From Patagioenas fasciata (Eukaryota; Chordata; Aves; Columbiformes; Columbidae): a stretch of 64,000 bases of DNA. The position numbers and the translations under genes are program-made. The stretch covers positions 110,882,605-110,946,604 of the forward strand of contig NC_092521.1 in the NCBI RefSeq assembly GCF_037038585.1, written 5' to 3'. The notes beneath the pieces were generated by a model. The model did not search any database, was not told the origin of the DNA, and saw only the letters and a list, made by a program, of their open reading frames with translations. This document shows positions 1 through 11,400 of the stretch, one piece after another; the first letter of the stretch is position 1; every line of letters begins with the position of its first letter.

Positions 1-3000
1 GCTATTGCAGAGAGCAGCTGAGGACAGAAGTGTGACAGCATATACATTCCTATTGATGCACAAGATTGTACAAATGTCGTGGGTCTCCAAGATGCACATT
101 ACTGAAAGCTGCCCGAGAACAAGGTCATGCCAGAGTTTATGGAAAAAAAAGAAAAAAATTCAAGATATGGGTTATCTGCACATGAAACTACAGCCAGTTC
201 ACTAGTTCGAAACAAATAATATTTCCTTCTTCTGTTCACTCTCCTAAAATTATTAAAATACTTGTTATTCTTAGCTCAGGTGGAGAATGAGCTTGTCTAC
301 TTTAATAAGAAACTGAGAATGATGAGCATCAACTGAATTGCACCTGACATACATTTACATATATGTGCTGCATACGTTTTGCTAGCAGATGATTTCTTAT
401 TTTAGAGAAATAACTTAAGATGACTGTTGCCATCAAGTGAGAAGAAAGCAAGGCCAGTCATTTACACCTTCTTCCAACCCACCTCTAGCACCAGGAGCAT
501 TATTTTCTGTACACAAATGATGATTTTCAATATGTAGATACCTTGTTTTACATTTAAAAAGAGTGCAATACTCCAGTGAGCCGAAGGATTAGCTGTCTAG
601 TAATATTTTGTGTGCCATTAGTTAGAAGTTTTTTGTTGAGGAAAACGAGCAAAGCAACTAAATACAATTATACTAGATTCTTTAGAGAAGCTCTAGGTAA
701 TACAAAATATATTGTTCCCTATTTTACAGCACAATCGTGGCTTAAGCATAGATGGTAAGTGGAAGAAGAGTTAAGCAATTGGTGCCTTGTCCTCTGCAAA
801 GGTCACACTACTTCAAACTAACCTAACTCAAGCCAGCACCATCTGAAAACACAAGTCTGAGTGAGTTGATGAAAACGGCACCTTTAAAACACCCATCAGA
901 GGTAAGTTTGATTTTAAACATCAGGCAGATGAATATTTGTGTGAGAACATTCTGATTTTAGGACAGTAAAATTAATAAGGCTGTGAAGACTAGCCCAAAG
1001 TTTCATTTCATTAAAAAACCTGCCATTTCCATGTCATCTTAAGCAACTTAATTTCATTTCCAGAGTAGCCACTACAACCAAGTTTTTGGTATTTTTTCCT
1101 AAATTAACCTGGTTTTCCTTGCAGCTCTATTTCAATAGACTTGCAAATGCCTGTTCAGCTACTGAACGAGGCAGCAGCCTTTTGAAGCACATAAGCTTCG
1201 CAGTCTCAAAGCAGTTTTTCCCCCATGAGCAGAACTAATGAAGCCTGATTTCCTATGGCTTTGCACCCAAGTCCCTCTGGTGACATTGCGACAAGGTTCC
1301 TCCCTCATCTACCACTTTCAGCAATACTTCCTTGGGACTTCCACCTCTAACATGCCACCAGCACCAGCAGCCCCAGTACCTGCCCGCCTTGCATTGTTAG
1401 AACTAAAACACCTGAATGTTTTCCCATGTTCTCCCCTCTTCCCACCTATCGCACACACAGGTGACAAGGAAACAGAGGACAGAGGCCCCAAGTGCCTGGG
1501 TGAGTTCAACATACACATATTGGCTGACTGGATGAGAGGCCAAAGAGCACACAAACCCACTGAGCCCATGTAGCAGCCTTACTTTCAGCGATGGTGCTAA
1601 ATCCGATTTCTTATCTCTCCCTGCTGTCAGTTTTAAACTCAGCTTATGCAAGTATGGTTATTCCCAAAACCTCTACCTAAAATGCAGCTTTTAAATTGTT
1701 TCCCCAATTCTGGGAAGTGGGATGGACGAACACAGAGTGTATAAATATTTTCCACTAGCAAACTCCACTACCAAATTAGAATTAAAATAGACTACGTTGT
1801 GTGCACAAAGACTATTTTTCATCTGAGACCAAAATCTGCCATACCTGAGCGATCATTTTTTCAAGTCCTGTGTAAATATAAACTCTATGCATAAGCAGAG
1901 AATTACACACTTCATGAACACTTAAAAGTGCTTCACTTCTGTGAAGCATACATTATCAATAAAATGACACAGTTACAAGTGGCAGAGAGATTTTCCATTT
2001 ACCACCTATGTTTTGTCACAACAACCTAGCAAAAATCGTTTTAATGGGAATGCTCAAACTGAGCTATCCAATTTTTTTATAAATCAAAAAGTAGTGAAAA
2101 GTAACCACTCAGACTTATTGAATAAAAAACCCCAAGCACATACATTCACATTTATACATTTCTATATTCTAAGACAGTGAAAACATTTGTGAGTTGATGA
2201 AACAAAAAGGTAGGAAGAACCAAAATATGTGCAACTATTGCACAAAAACAAGACAAAACCTCAGAACAGTCACTTAACTCATTTTACCGTAACTACAGTT
2301 ACAAAATCACAACCTTCATGCAAAGGTCATCTTTAAATGTAGTTCTGACCAAAAGTGACTCCACACGAAAGCCATGCTGAGATTTACTTGTCTAAACTAC
2401 AGACAAAGATTTGCTGTAGTACTTAATTCTTGTTCACAGCATAAAGCTAATACTTTTGCGTGCCAGAAGGAAGCTCCATCTAGTCTCTTTTCTGACTAGC
2501 CCAATGAATATCACGCAGCTCTAAGAGAAGCTCTCACCCCATGGCAGAGCGGTAAAATATTTTCTGAAAAGTCACCTCATCTTCAAATTAAAAAAGACCC
2601 TGAAAAGTAGTGCTACCAAGACAACCTGTGCTGCACTGCTCCTGTGACTTCTTCACTGTTGCTTAGAATTTAGACCGTTTTGCAGTCTGCATTTAGGTAG
2701 CTTTGGTTTCCAGTCCCTAGACATTATGGTCACATCACGCTAAAAAAAAGCTTTCTCACTTTAGGTTTCTCCCACCTGCTTCCCATGTGAATGCTTTAGG
2801 CCACTATGTTTAAACAGGTATTATTCAAATAGTACACCAGAAGTATTAATTAAGCATTAAGCTGACACCTAGGCAACCTAAAAATTTGTTAGAGGTATGT
2901 ACAGCAGCTACATTTATTTTGAAACTTCTCTTTAGCTCCAAAGGAGTGGTTGGTGCTGTTGTTTAAGCTAAGCTACAGAACATAACTTGCAAAAAAACAC

Positions 3001-4006
3001 GCACCAAGGAGTGTATCTTGCCATATATCCTATGGCATTTAATCTAATCATCTTTATCTGAATACTCTTTAGATAAAGCACATATCAATAAGAATACTAT
3101 AGTTGTTCTAATAAGTGACAATTTCAGACAAAAATACTGGTTTAGTGGTGCTGAAATTCCATGTATATGGTTCCCGAGATGCAAAAACCTTTTAATGAGA
3201 CTTTCCGCCTCAAGGCCTGCTTGTTATCAGTCAGGTGTTGAAATTATACATCAATTAAACATCACCTGTACAGTCACTTTCAAGCCCTTTTTTTTAACCA
3301 CTTTTAAAATATTTTCAGAAGTCCCACCATTACTCTCAAGCACATGCTACTACAAACTAGTCTTTTCTAGGCTTTTTTCCCCCATGTCAAAGCTTACAAA
3401 GCTCAAGGGGAAAAAAAAAAAAAAGGCAGGTTTCTATCTCCAAGGGAAATCTCTAAATCTCTCTACTCCACACTGGCTCCGAAGGAAGAGCACAGTCTCT
3501 CCCCAGCCGGCTTCACAAGGCTGAGGATGACTTGTTGGCCAGACGGAGGGACAAGCAGCTGCGGCACAGCTGCCTCCCAGCACTCCTTCCAACTAAGCCA
3601 AACACCACCCGGTCAGTGCGATGGGCACGTCCCCGGGGCTGACCCCCAGCATGGCGAGGGGAGCAAACAGCAGACAGGGCAGCGAGCTCCTCGCTCCCCC
3701 CGCCGCTGTCAACCCACACAAGGCAGCATAGGAAACGGCAGCAGGTGACAGCGGCTGGTGAGCTCCCGGCAGCGAGGGGGGAGACGCGGAGCAGAGCAAA
3801 GGCACCGACCGGGTTCTCAGCCTCTCAGGCTCCGCCGCGGGCACACGCCTTGCGCCCGGCGCTTCGGGCGAGCGGAGCCGGCGGGGCGGCCGCGGGGGGA
3901 CACCGGACACACCAGACGCCTCCTCCCCACCGCCGCCCCCGCATCCCGGAGACGTGCCGGCAGCGCCAGCCGCCCGCAGCTGCTGTGCCTCCCGCGGCGC
4001 GCTCAC
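1..4006 (-). other. STK17A: STK17A intron 1 (partial, runs off the left edge)
   Basis: Sequence downstream of the STK17A exon 1 donor. I looked on the minus strand for the expected second exon, which would continue the glycine-rich loop with a GKFAVV-like motif, and did not find it, so exon 2 lies beyond position 1. The part from 1 to about 3500 is AT-rich and without recognisable genes or strong repeats; it has an A-run near 3411-3424. GC content rises from about 3500 towards the CpG island. Open frames here, such as those near 1238-1651, look random. Confidence 0.75.
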
Positions 4007-4560
4007 CTGCCGAGCTCCCTGCCGGGGCTGAGGCTGTAGCGCTCCTGGAAGGGCTCGGTGCGGATGGGCGTGCGGATCTCCGTCAGGAAGCCGCCGCGCC
4101 GCCGGCCTCGGCCGGGAGTGGGTTGCGGCGGCCGGTCGCCGCGGGAGCGGCCGGGTGGCGGCTTCTCCTCGGGGCTCATAGCGCGGGGCTTCTCCCTCAG
4201 GAGCGGGGCACCGACTCCCTCCTTTCCCGGCTCGGTCTGTCTCCCCGCCGGGCCGGGCTCCCCTTAGGCGGCGGGTGCGCTCCCGACCGCGGCCGCTGCT
4301 GGAGGAGGGCGGCGGGCAGCACGCGCCGCGCCGATGGGACGGAGGGGGCGGGAGCTTGGCCGCGGGGCCCCGCCCTCTAACACCTCACCTTGGTGGAAGG
4401 GAGGGCGGGGCGGGGGGAACGAGGGGCGGGGCGCCGTGCAGTGCCGCGAGGAACGGTTGGGCAGCGCCTCCTGCCGGCAGCCCTGGGGAGAAGGAAGGGC
4501 GGGGAGTGACAGGAGTGGCGGGAGCGGGAGCCCGCGAACCCTCCTGCCAAGTGACGAGAT
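3740..4560 (-). promoter_or_regulatory. STK17A: CpG-island promoter of STK17A
   Basis: A sharply bounded, CpG-dense, very GC-rich block in otherwise AT-rich DNA, covering STK17A exon 1 and its upstream flank. Sp1-type GC boxes (GGGCGGGG or close) are visible at about 4344-4352, 4403-4411, 4423-4432 and 4497-4504, all upstream of the start codon on the minus strand. I see no TATA box, which fits a TATA-less housekeeping-type promoter with dispersed start sites, probably between about 4190 and 4400. The island ends at a CR1 insertion. Exact transcription starts cannot be read from sequence alone. Bidirectional activity is possible but not shown. Confidence 0.8.
4007..4179 (-). CDS. STK17A: STK17A (DRAK1) first coding exon
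   Basis: The exon encodes 57 residues plus two bases of the next codon. It starts at ATG 4179-4177 (G at -3, acceptable Kozak context) and ends at a consensus donor (CAG followed by GTGAGC) at 4007. The first 30 residues are a Pro/Arg/Gly-rich leader starting [10 protein letters not shown]. Residues 31-57 ([16 protein letters not shown], then [12 protein letters not shown]) match the region just before the kinase domain in mammalian STK17A. The exon stops inside the ATP-binding glycine-rich loop (ELGR then G), so that loop is completed by exon 2 outside the window. The STK17A product is a nuclear/cytoplasmic Ser/Thr kinase of the DAP-kinase family linked to apoptosis. STK17B has a different leader lacking LTEIR and RTEPFQ, so STK17A is preferred. 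The gene is read away from HECW1 in the same orientation. Expression presumably depends on the CpG island. Confidence 0.9.
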
Positions 4561-4578
4561 CTAAATAGTCGTAGAGCC

Positions 4579-5390
4579 GAGTGACCTGTCAAGAGGATGG
4601 GACCACACTCTTTTTAGTGGTGCCCAACGACAGGGTGAGGGAGGTTCTCCGCCCCCTCTACTCTGCCCCGGTGAGACCACATCTGGAATTTTATTGTGTA
4701 CAGTTCTGGGCCCCTCAGTTCGAGAAGGACAGGGAACTGCTGGAGAGAGTCCAGCGCAAGGCAACAAAGATGACTAAGGAAGTGGAGCATCTCCTGTATG
4801 AGGAAAGGCTGAGGGAGCTGGGTCTCTTTAGCTTGGAGAAGAGGAGACAGAGAGGTGACCTCATTGATGTTTATAAATACGTAAAGGGTGAGTGTCATGA
4901 GGACGGACCCTGGTTCTTCTCGGTGACAACCAATGGTAAGACAAGGGGCAATGGGTATAAACTGGAATACAGGAGGTTTCACTTAAATTTGAGAAGAAAC
5001 TTCTTCATGATGAGGGTGAGTTTATAAATATGTTTATAAATATGTATATGAATAAATGTTTATAAATATGTAAAGGGTGAGTGTCACGAGGATGGAGCCA
5101 GGCTCTTCTCGGCAACAACCAGTGATAGGACAAGGGGCAATGGATACAAACTGGAACACAGGAAGTTCCACTTAAATATGAGAAGAAACTTCTTCACAGT
5201 GAGGGTGACAGAACACTGGAACAGGCTGCCCAGGGAGGTTGTGGAGTCTCCTTCTCTGGAGACATTCAAAACCCATCTGGACACCTTCCTGTGTAACCTC
5301 ATCTGGGTGTTTCTGCTCCGGTAGGGGGATTGGACTGGATGATCTTTTGGGGTCCCTTCCAGTCCCTACCATTCTGCGATTCTGTGATTG
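4579..5390 (+). mobile_element. CR1 LINE, 3' fragment, internally rearranged
   Basis: The stretch 4640-5030 encodes the end of CR1 ORF2, with recognisable [22 protein letters not shown] and [20 protein letters not shown] segments, followed by the untranslated 3' region. It ends in a CR1 tail (GGACTGGATGATC, then ATTCTGCGATTCTGTGAT) near 5385. The 'gtaaagggtgagtgtca..gagga' module at about 4881 recurs at about 5070, a 189-bp direct duplication with TTTATAAATATGT-type microhomology at the junction. A third, shortened copy of that module lies at 4579-4637, before the ORF2 segment, so the order is scrambled. The element is degenerate and non-coding. It is antisense to both genes and abuts the STK17A CpG island. 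Confidence 0.9.
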
Positions 5391-5490
5391 TGTGAGGGGC
5401 AATGGGCACAGACTCAAGCATACGAAGTTCCAGTTGAATCGGAGGAGAAACTTCTTTACCTTTCCAACCCCAGCCATTCTGTGATCCTGT
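5391..5490 (+). mobile_element. CR1 LINE tail, second deleted copy
   Basis: Directly after the first CR1 tail, the 'aggggcaatgggcacagact' 3' module appears again, then skips to a second CR1 terminus (CCAACCCCAGCCATTCTGTG near 5464-5483). This is a partial, internally deleted copy belonging to the same cluster, either a separate insertion or part of a local duplication. Confidence 0.8.
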
Positions 5491-8400
5491 TGTTGGCTCA
5501 CCTGGCACTGCTGTTACGACTTCGCATCCGTGCGACCCAGGAACTGGTTTCATGGGTGCTCAGGTGTGGCCTGAGGGAGTGGTAGGGCAGAAGGGCAAAT
5601 CATAAGGTAGAAACCACAACAGCTGGCCATGATGGGCATGCCCTTGTGGGGAAACAGCCCCCAGGCCCCATTGGGACACTGGGCTGCAAGGCTGAGGGGA
5701 GGTGAGGACAAAAGGGGCAGCGTCATGTCTGAAAGGGTCAAGTACCCCTGAGCCCACCTGATGAAATCTTGGCCTCTGTGGTGTCTGTGGCACAAGCTCT
5801 AATTAAGCCTTTCCCATGGCTGGGGCATACTTGGCTCCTCTCCTCCACGCATGCTTGAGCTCCCAGTGTTTGCATGAGGTGTGTAGGAACTCATTCCAAA
5901 CACCCTTTTGTCCAGGCTGGTGGAAATCGTCTCATGGATTGAGAAATGGCTGTGCTCCTCTCACTTCACAAGCTCTTCACTGACCGGCTTACTTAATGTA
6001 CATGTTTAAGAGACTTATTCAGCCATTTATCAGGGCAGTGCTTTGGCATTTGTCTCCATTAAGGTCGCAGAATGTGGTTGCCGTTGCCTGCCAATACCCA
6101 GAGCACAGTGGAGACGAGATTAATGAGGAAACAGGGGAACAAACAGGAAGGGATTCAGCCCAAACCCCAGTCATTGATTATGGATGGGAGCACAATTGCT
6201 GATGAGGCATTTTGCTGGAATTCCCTCATTCACCCAATTTGCAGAAATAAATAGTTTAGCAATAAACTTCAGAACCAGTATAGAGAGTAATGGATGGTTC
6301 AAGACCTACAATATCAATGTGCTTCCCAGTCAGAGCATTGTTTATGCTTTAGGAGGGACAGACTTACCGCTGAACAGTAAAACTTGGATTAAAGAAGGGT
6401 TAAGAAATTATTACATCTGCAAGCATGTATCAGAGGCATTTACTATGGAGAAAAAGTTGTTTCCTGAAAAGCAGATCATGTCTTATGTTAATCCAAAATG
6501 AAGCGTTTGGATACTTACTTCTTACTATATTTTCTAGTTCTTACTTTCAAAATCACATTTTCCTGGGGCAGGAACCTGCAAAAAAAAAAAGGATGAAAAG
6601 GAGTGCAATTACTGATTCTGGAATATGAACAGACCTTCCCCAAAAGACTTTGGGATTTTTAAGGTTTTCTGCTCATATTTTAAATAGATTGTAAGTTTTA
6701 GATTATTAAATGCCTTTAAAAATCTAGCAATTGGTTTGTTTGGCTTACATTTTTTTCCCACATGCAGTTATTTTATTCAGAAAAACTTAAGATATATTTC
6801 TAACTTATGGAGAGTTTTGAGTATATTGCTTCCTCCTATCTGGAGAAAATTTTATTCCTTACAGTATGTAAGCTTAACTATTTTTCTCCTATAGCATGAA
6901 ACTACCGAAGACATGAACAGTGTCTTAATACAACAGGAAGATGGATTTGTTCCGTTCTTTAAAAGAATTATCCACAGAATAGGAAGACAATGACAAAAAG
7001 AAAAATTGTGCTTTACTGTCTTGAAAACTGAGAAAATAAAATCTTTTCCCACGAATTCCTATGTACTAGCCATACCACAGACTATGCTTTGCCCAGTCAC
7101 ACCAGAATATTATGGACCTGATATATGTTGTATTAGTTTAATTTTTCCCTGTAGAAAGAATAAACATAAGCTTTATAACTCACCTGTATATTAAAACACT
7201 GATAGACTTAAATACTGCAACATGTTCGTGCTATCCACACAGGGAGAAACATATGCAGATATGAACGAAGCTTGATTTATTTAGAGATAAGCTAACAGAC
7301 ATTTTGGTGGTCACTCTCATATGCTACCTACTGGGGAAAAAAAAAAAAAGCAGCTTTTTTTCTGTTGTTATATGCTCAGTTGCACTCAGATGGCGTAACA
7401 AATACTGATTTCTGCTTGTACAGATAACATTAACTGGTTTACATTGAATATTTTCTTTTTAGTTTATTTTCTGCCAGTAACATTCAAGGAATTCATTCTT
7501 ATGAGCTGTGTTTGATCTGCAAGCTAACAAGTGGGAGGTGATGTGGAAGACACTGGCACAGGTACTCTATTTAGAAGAATGTCCTTTTCAATTTATGCCC
7601 GCATGCACTGGAGTTAAAGAGCAATTTCAGTTCTGCCCTGAAGAGGCGAGTCAAATGTGTTGCATAGGGCTACTAGCTTTGCTGAGTTCTATCAGTGTGA
7701 CTCTAGCTTGACCTTCACAGGACTTGGCTCTTCCCAATATGAATATATTCAGGCAACTTGTACATGATGGAAGAGTTATCCTGTATCATCATCATGGTCC
7801 ATTTATAACAGACATATGAAATCTAACCATCCATAGCTCAGCACATATACATAATTTAAGGTTGTTTTTCAGGTGCTAAATTCATCCTTTCAACTTCCAT
7901 AATGACAGAAAAACTTGATCTTCTCTTGCTGGAATTTCCGCAGGCTGCTTAAATTCCATATGAAGCTATCTTTTTTGCATTGATGAGCTACTTACGTCTT
8001 TATGTGATTGTTTTACATATGAGGCAGCAGGAAGAGTACACATTCCTCACCTGGGATGCTTCACTCCTGTATTCCTCAAATGCTTCTGGTCATCAAGTAA
8101 AGTCACTTACACAAGAGCTTCAAGTACTCAGCACCCCTGAAAAACGGTCCCATGCTACACTTCTGTACAAACTGAGATTTCTTACTACCTACAACAAAAA
8201 ATATCTCTACTTTTCCAATTTAAGGAAGGAAAGCACAGCTCCACTAAGTGGCAGCACTAGGCATCATTAGTGCCAGCTTTGTTGAGTTATTTTTATATTT
8301 GTAAGAGATTTAATATAGACTGCTGCTCAGGTAGCAATAATACGTATGCCTCTTTTTTTTGCTCATAGTGTTTGATTTTCTCATTTCCAGAACAGGTGAA

Positions 8401-11400
8401 TAAACTTATGCTCGGAGTTACCTTTCCAAATACTTTCACAGGTTAATATTTTGCAGAAATTTCAATTTAACATGAGTTTTACATATAGTATAATAACATC
8501 AATTTATGAGTTGAAAAAAATTAATATGGGTCCCATGCATTCTTTTGGGTGCTCCCCAGATCACTTTCACAGCTTCTATGCAGTGCCAAGGCAGTCCCAA
8601 AGACTGATTTATCATTTACAAACTAGGCAGACAATATTTTACAAAATCCACAGTGCATCCCTACTTATTTTATTTGTGTCCAGACCATAAAGATAATCCA
8701 TTATGGTTTGTACATTGGGAGGACTGAAATATGTAGTCGATGAACAATTATGATGTTCAAAAGCCATGGTGCATGCTTTACATACCATAGTAGTAGGGGT
8801 TAAGCTCTACGGTCCCGGTTCTACAAATCAATGCACGAACCACTAAAGCTGTTAACTTACATGCCAAAAGCAGGGAAGTTTATATTCAATTGCCAAAGAT
8901 GCCAAAGCTGTCAGTAAACATGTCCTCACACATTGTAAATATAATCTTATATGGTAATTTGTATTGCTAATTTCAGTCATTTTTAAGTCACTGATCGTAC
9001 TTAATACTAAGACATACCTAATAGGTACTGAAGTCAAATCACAGCTTGTAACAACGTTCCTGAGCAGATTCCAGTGCTGCCCCAGCTGCATTCCTGAAAA
9101 GCTGTTATCTAAATATGATGACTCCATGTGGCACGCTGGTTAGGTACCTACACTGCTTTGTCTACGGACTGAAGCATACTACATGTTGAAAACAGAAAAG
9201 TAGAAGCATCTGGAATTTATTTTTGTATGTTGTTTTGACTCTGGAAAATCAGCATTAGGAAATCGCACTCAACAATAGTTCTTTAACTGATGTCTGTGGT
9301 CCGTTTTGAAACTGACTGAACAGATTTTCAGTGTCACACTGCAGAGTATTCACAGCATTTGTTTTCTTACAACTGATTCATTTTGGAACTGGGAAACAAA
9401 ATAACCCAAACCAGTCTTTTATTTTCATACTGAAAAATGTAAAAGGTGCAGGTATGTCTCTAAAGTGTATTACTCTTCAGAGAAGGAAATGCAAGTGAAC
9501 TTAGTATTACTATTGTTTATCATTGACATAGAAAACTTTTCCATGCAGCTCCACTATCTTCTTATACCATAGGAGTTAATTATGAGAAATCCTAAGTGCC
9601 AGCAAGTCAGGGAAAAAACCCATCATCTTTGTGTTCTCCAGTGACTTCTGTTCTTTTCAGTCTCAAAGAGCTGTAACACAGCACTGTGGGGATGAGCTAA
9701 AGTAAAAACAATATAAATGTGCTTTACACCAAAGCCTAATCTAAATAAGAATTAGGGCTTATGTTTTAGACAGAATCATGTATCATTTTATTTCTTCAAA
9801 ATTTAATTCCAAGAGGGTAGGAACTAAACAAACAAAGCCACATACTCTTCATTTTTATATACCCATGAAAGGTATTTTGAGGCAAAAGTGATTTTGAAAG
9901 TTACCAGAATTAAATCAAAAAATATTAAGAGTGTGGCTTTGTAGCTCAAGGAGGATTTATGATTAGAGGAGGCACAGCAGATCCTTTGTCACTTTATTGT
10001 CCAGTCAGGCCTCTTATACAAGAACAAACTTCAGGCCACAAGTGGATTTATTGTCCATTGTAGTGAAAAACTATGGCTTTGCTACTACAGGGTGGGAAGG
10101 GATTGTTATTGATTTGTAAGATTATGGAATTCTGCTAGCAGGCCAGGAAAGACATTTGATGTACATATGGAGGCTTCACTGTATTTAACAGAAATTCAGT
10201 AACATAAGTCATAGAGTGGATTCTGGTAAAAGGCATAGTTGCAGTCACATAATGGATCACTGCTGCAGAAGCTGACATATCCTAAAGATCAGCAGCTCAC
10301 TTCACTGCTTTTTAGTAAATATTGATTTTCCCTGCCTTTATATGTGGAAAAATTCAGATAAATGTAGCTTAGTATCACAAATACCTTCTCCCTCCACTTC
10401 CTCCTCGCACACCTGCATGATCACACAAACAAGTTTTGAATAAAGGCTGCACTGTGAGATCCGGATTTCTTGAGCACGTGCATGGGTAGATGCTGCTCTT
10501 GCTACCACCACTGTCCCTGCCGCAGGACAGTCAGGGCTGGCCTGGGGCTTGTGGACCTGTGCTCCTCCACACATGGTGAAATGTCATGCTGACTGCAGAC
10601 GGTCTCTTAAGAGTTGTTACAGTCACATAGTTTCACATTTGCTACTCATGTGTCTTGTGCAAGATATGCTTACCATTTCTGTTGAAATTTCTTCCACGGG
10701 TTTGTGTTTTTCCTTATGAAAACTGATCCTCATATTTAAGCTTTCCCATCCTTCATATTGTACCATGATCCCTCATGAGGTGCCATTTATGTAAGAAAAC
10801 AGGTACGGTCAGCAAGGTGTCTGCTGACTGTGTATCTGAGGTGTGTTAATCTATCCTGGAATGTGCAAATGAAACACGCCTCAGATATTAGAGTGAAGAG
10901 CAGTAGAGAAATGGGTGTGACATACTGAGAATGCCAGAGCATCTTGCTATTTATTTCCTGTCAACACTTAATGCAGACCCAGCACATGCTATTAAGAAAT
11001 CATCTTCACACTTGCATTTCATGCCTATAATGCAGTAATTATACCTAGAAGTGAATGTATATAAGTAGTATATACATCTCGTTTGTCCCTCTGTTTGTCC
11101 AGACATTTTCTAGAGTGAGGAATAAGCTCACATGCTTTCAAAGGCAGGTAGTCTAGGAGAGCATGGCGGATTCGGTTATGCACACTCTTTGGAGAGCCTC
11201 AAGTTTTAGACATGTACCCTGAACAACTGGACAAAAGCAGTGGAAGAATGTGACTGCAATGATCAGAAAGGATAAGACACTGGAAGAGCAATTCCTTGAA
11301 TCAGTGGACTTTCACTAGCGCCAGTTTCCGCTCACTGCAGTAAAATACGTCTTCTACGAAATAAGTTATTTGTAATAGACAGTCCACACAATGCCATAAC

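Noticed and set aside
1238-1573. Overlapping open frames on both strands in STK17A intron 1
   Set aside because: Neither translation matches the expected STK17A exon 2 or any family; both strands being open suggests chance.
3745-4380. Long plus-strand open frame across the CpG island
   Set aside because: It is antisense to STK17A exon 1, has extreme Ala/Arg/Pro/Gly composition and no domain. It is what GC-rich DNA without stops produces by chance.
4581-5027. Plus-strand open frame of 148 codons as a gene
   Set aside because: It reads as the C-terminal remnant of CR1 ORF2, so it is transposon sequence and not a host gene.
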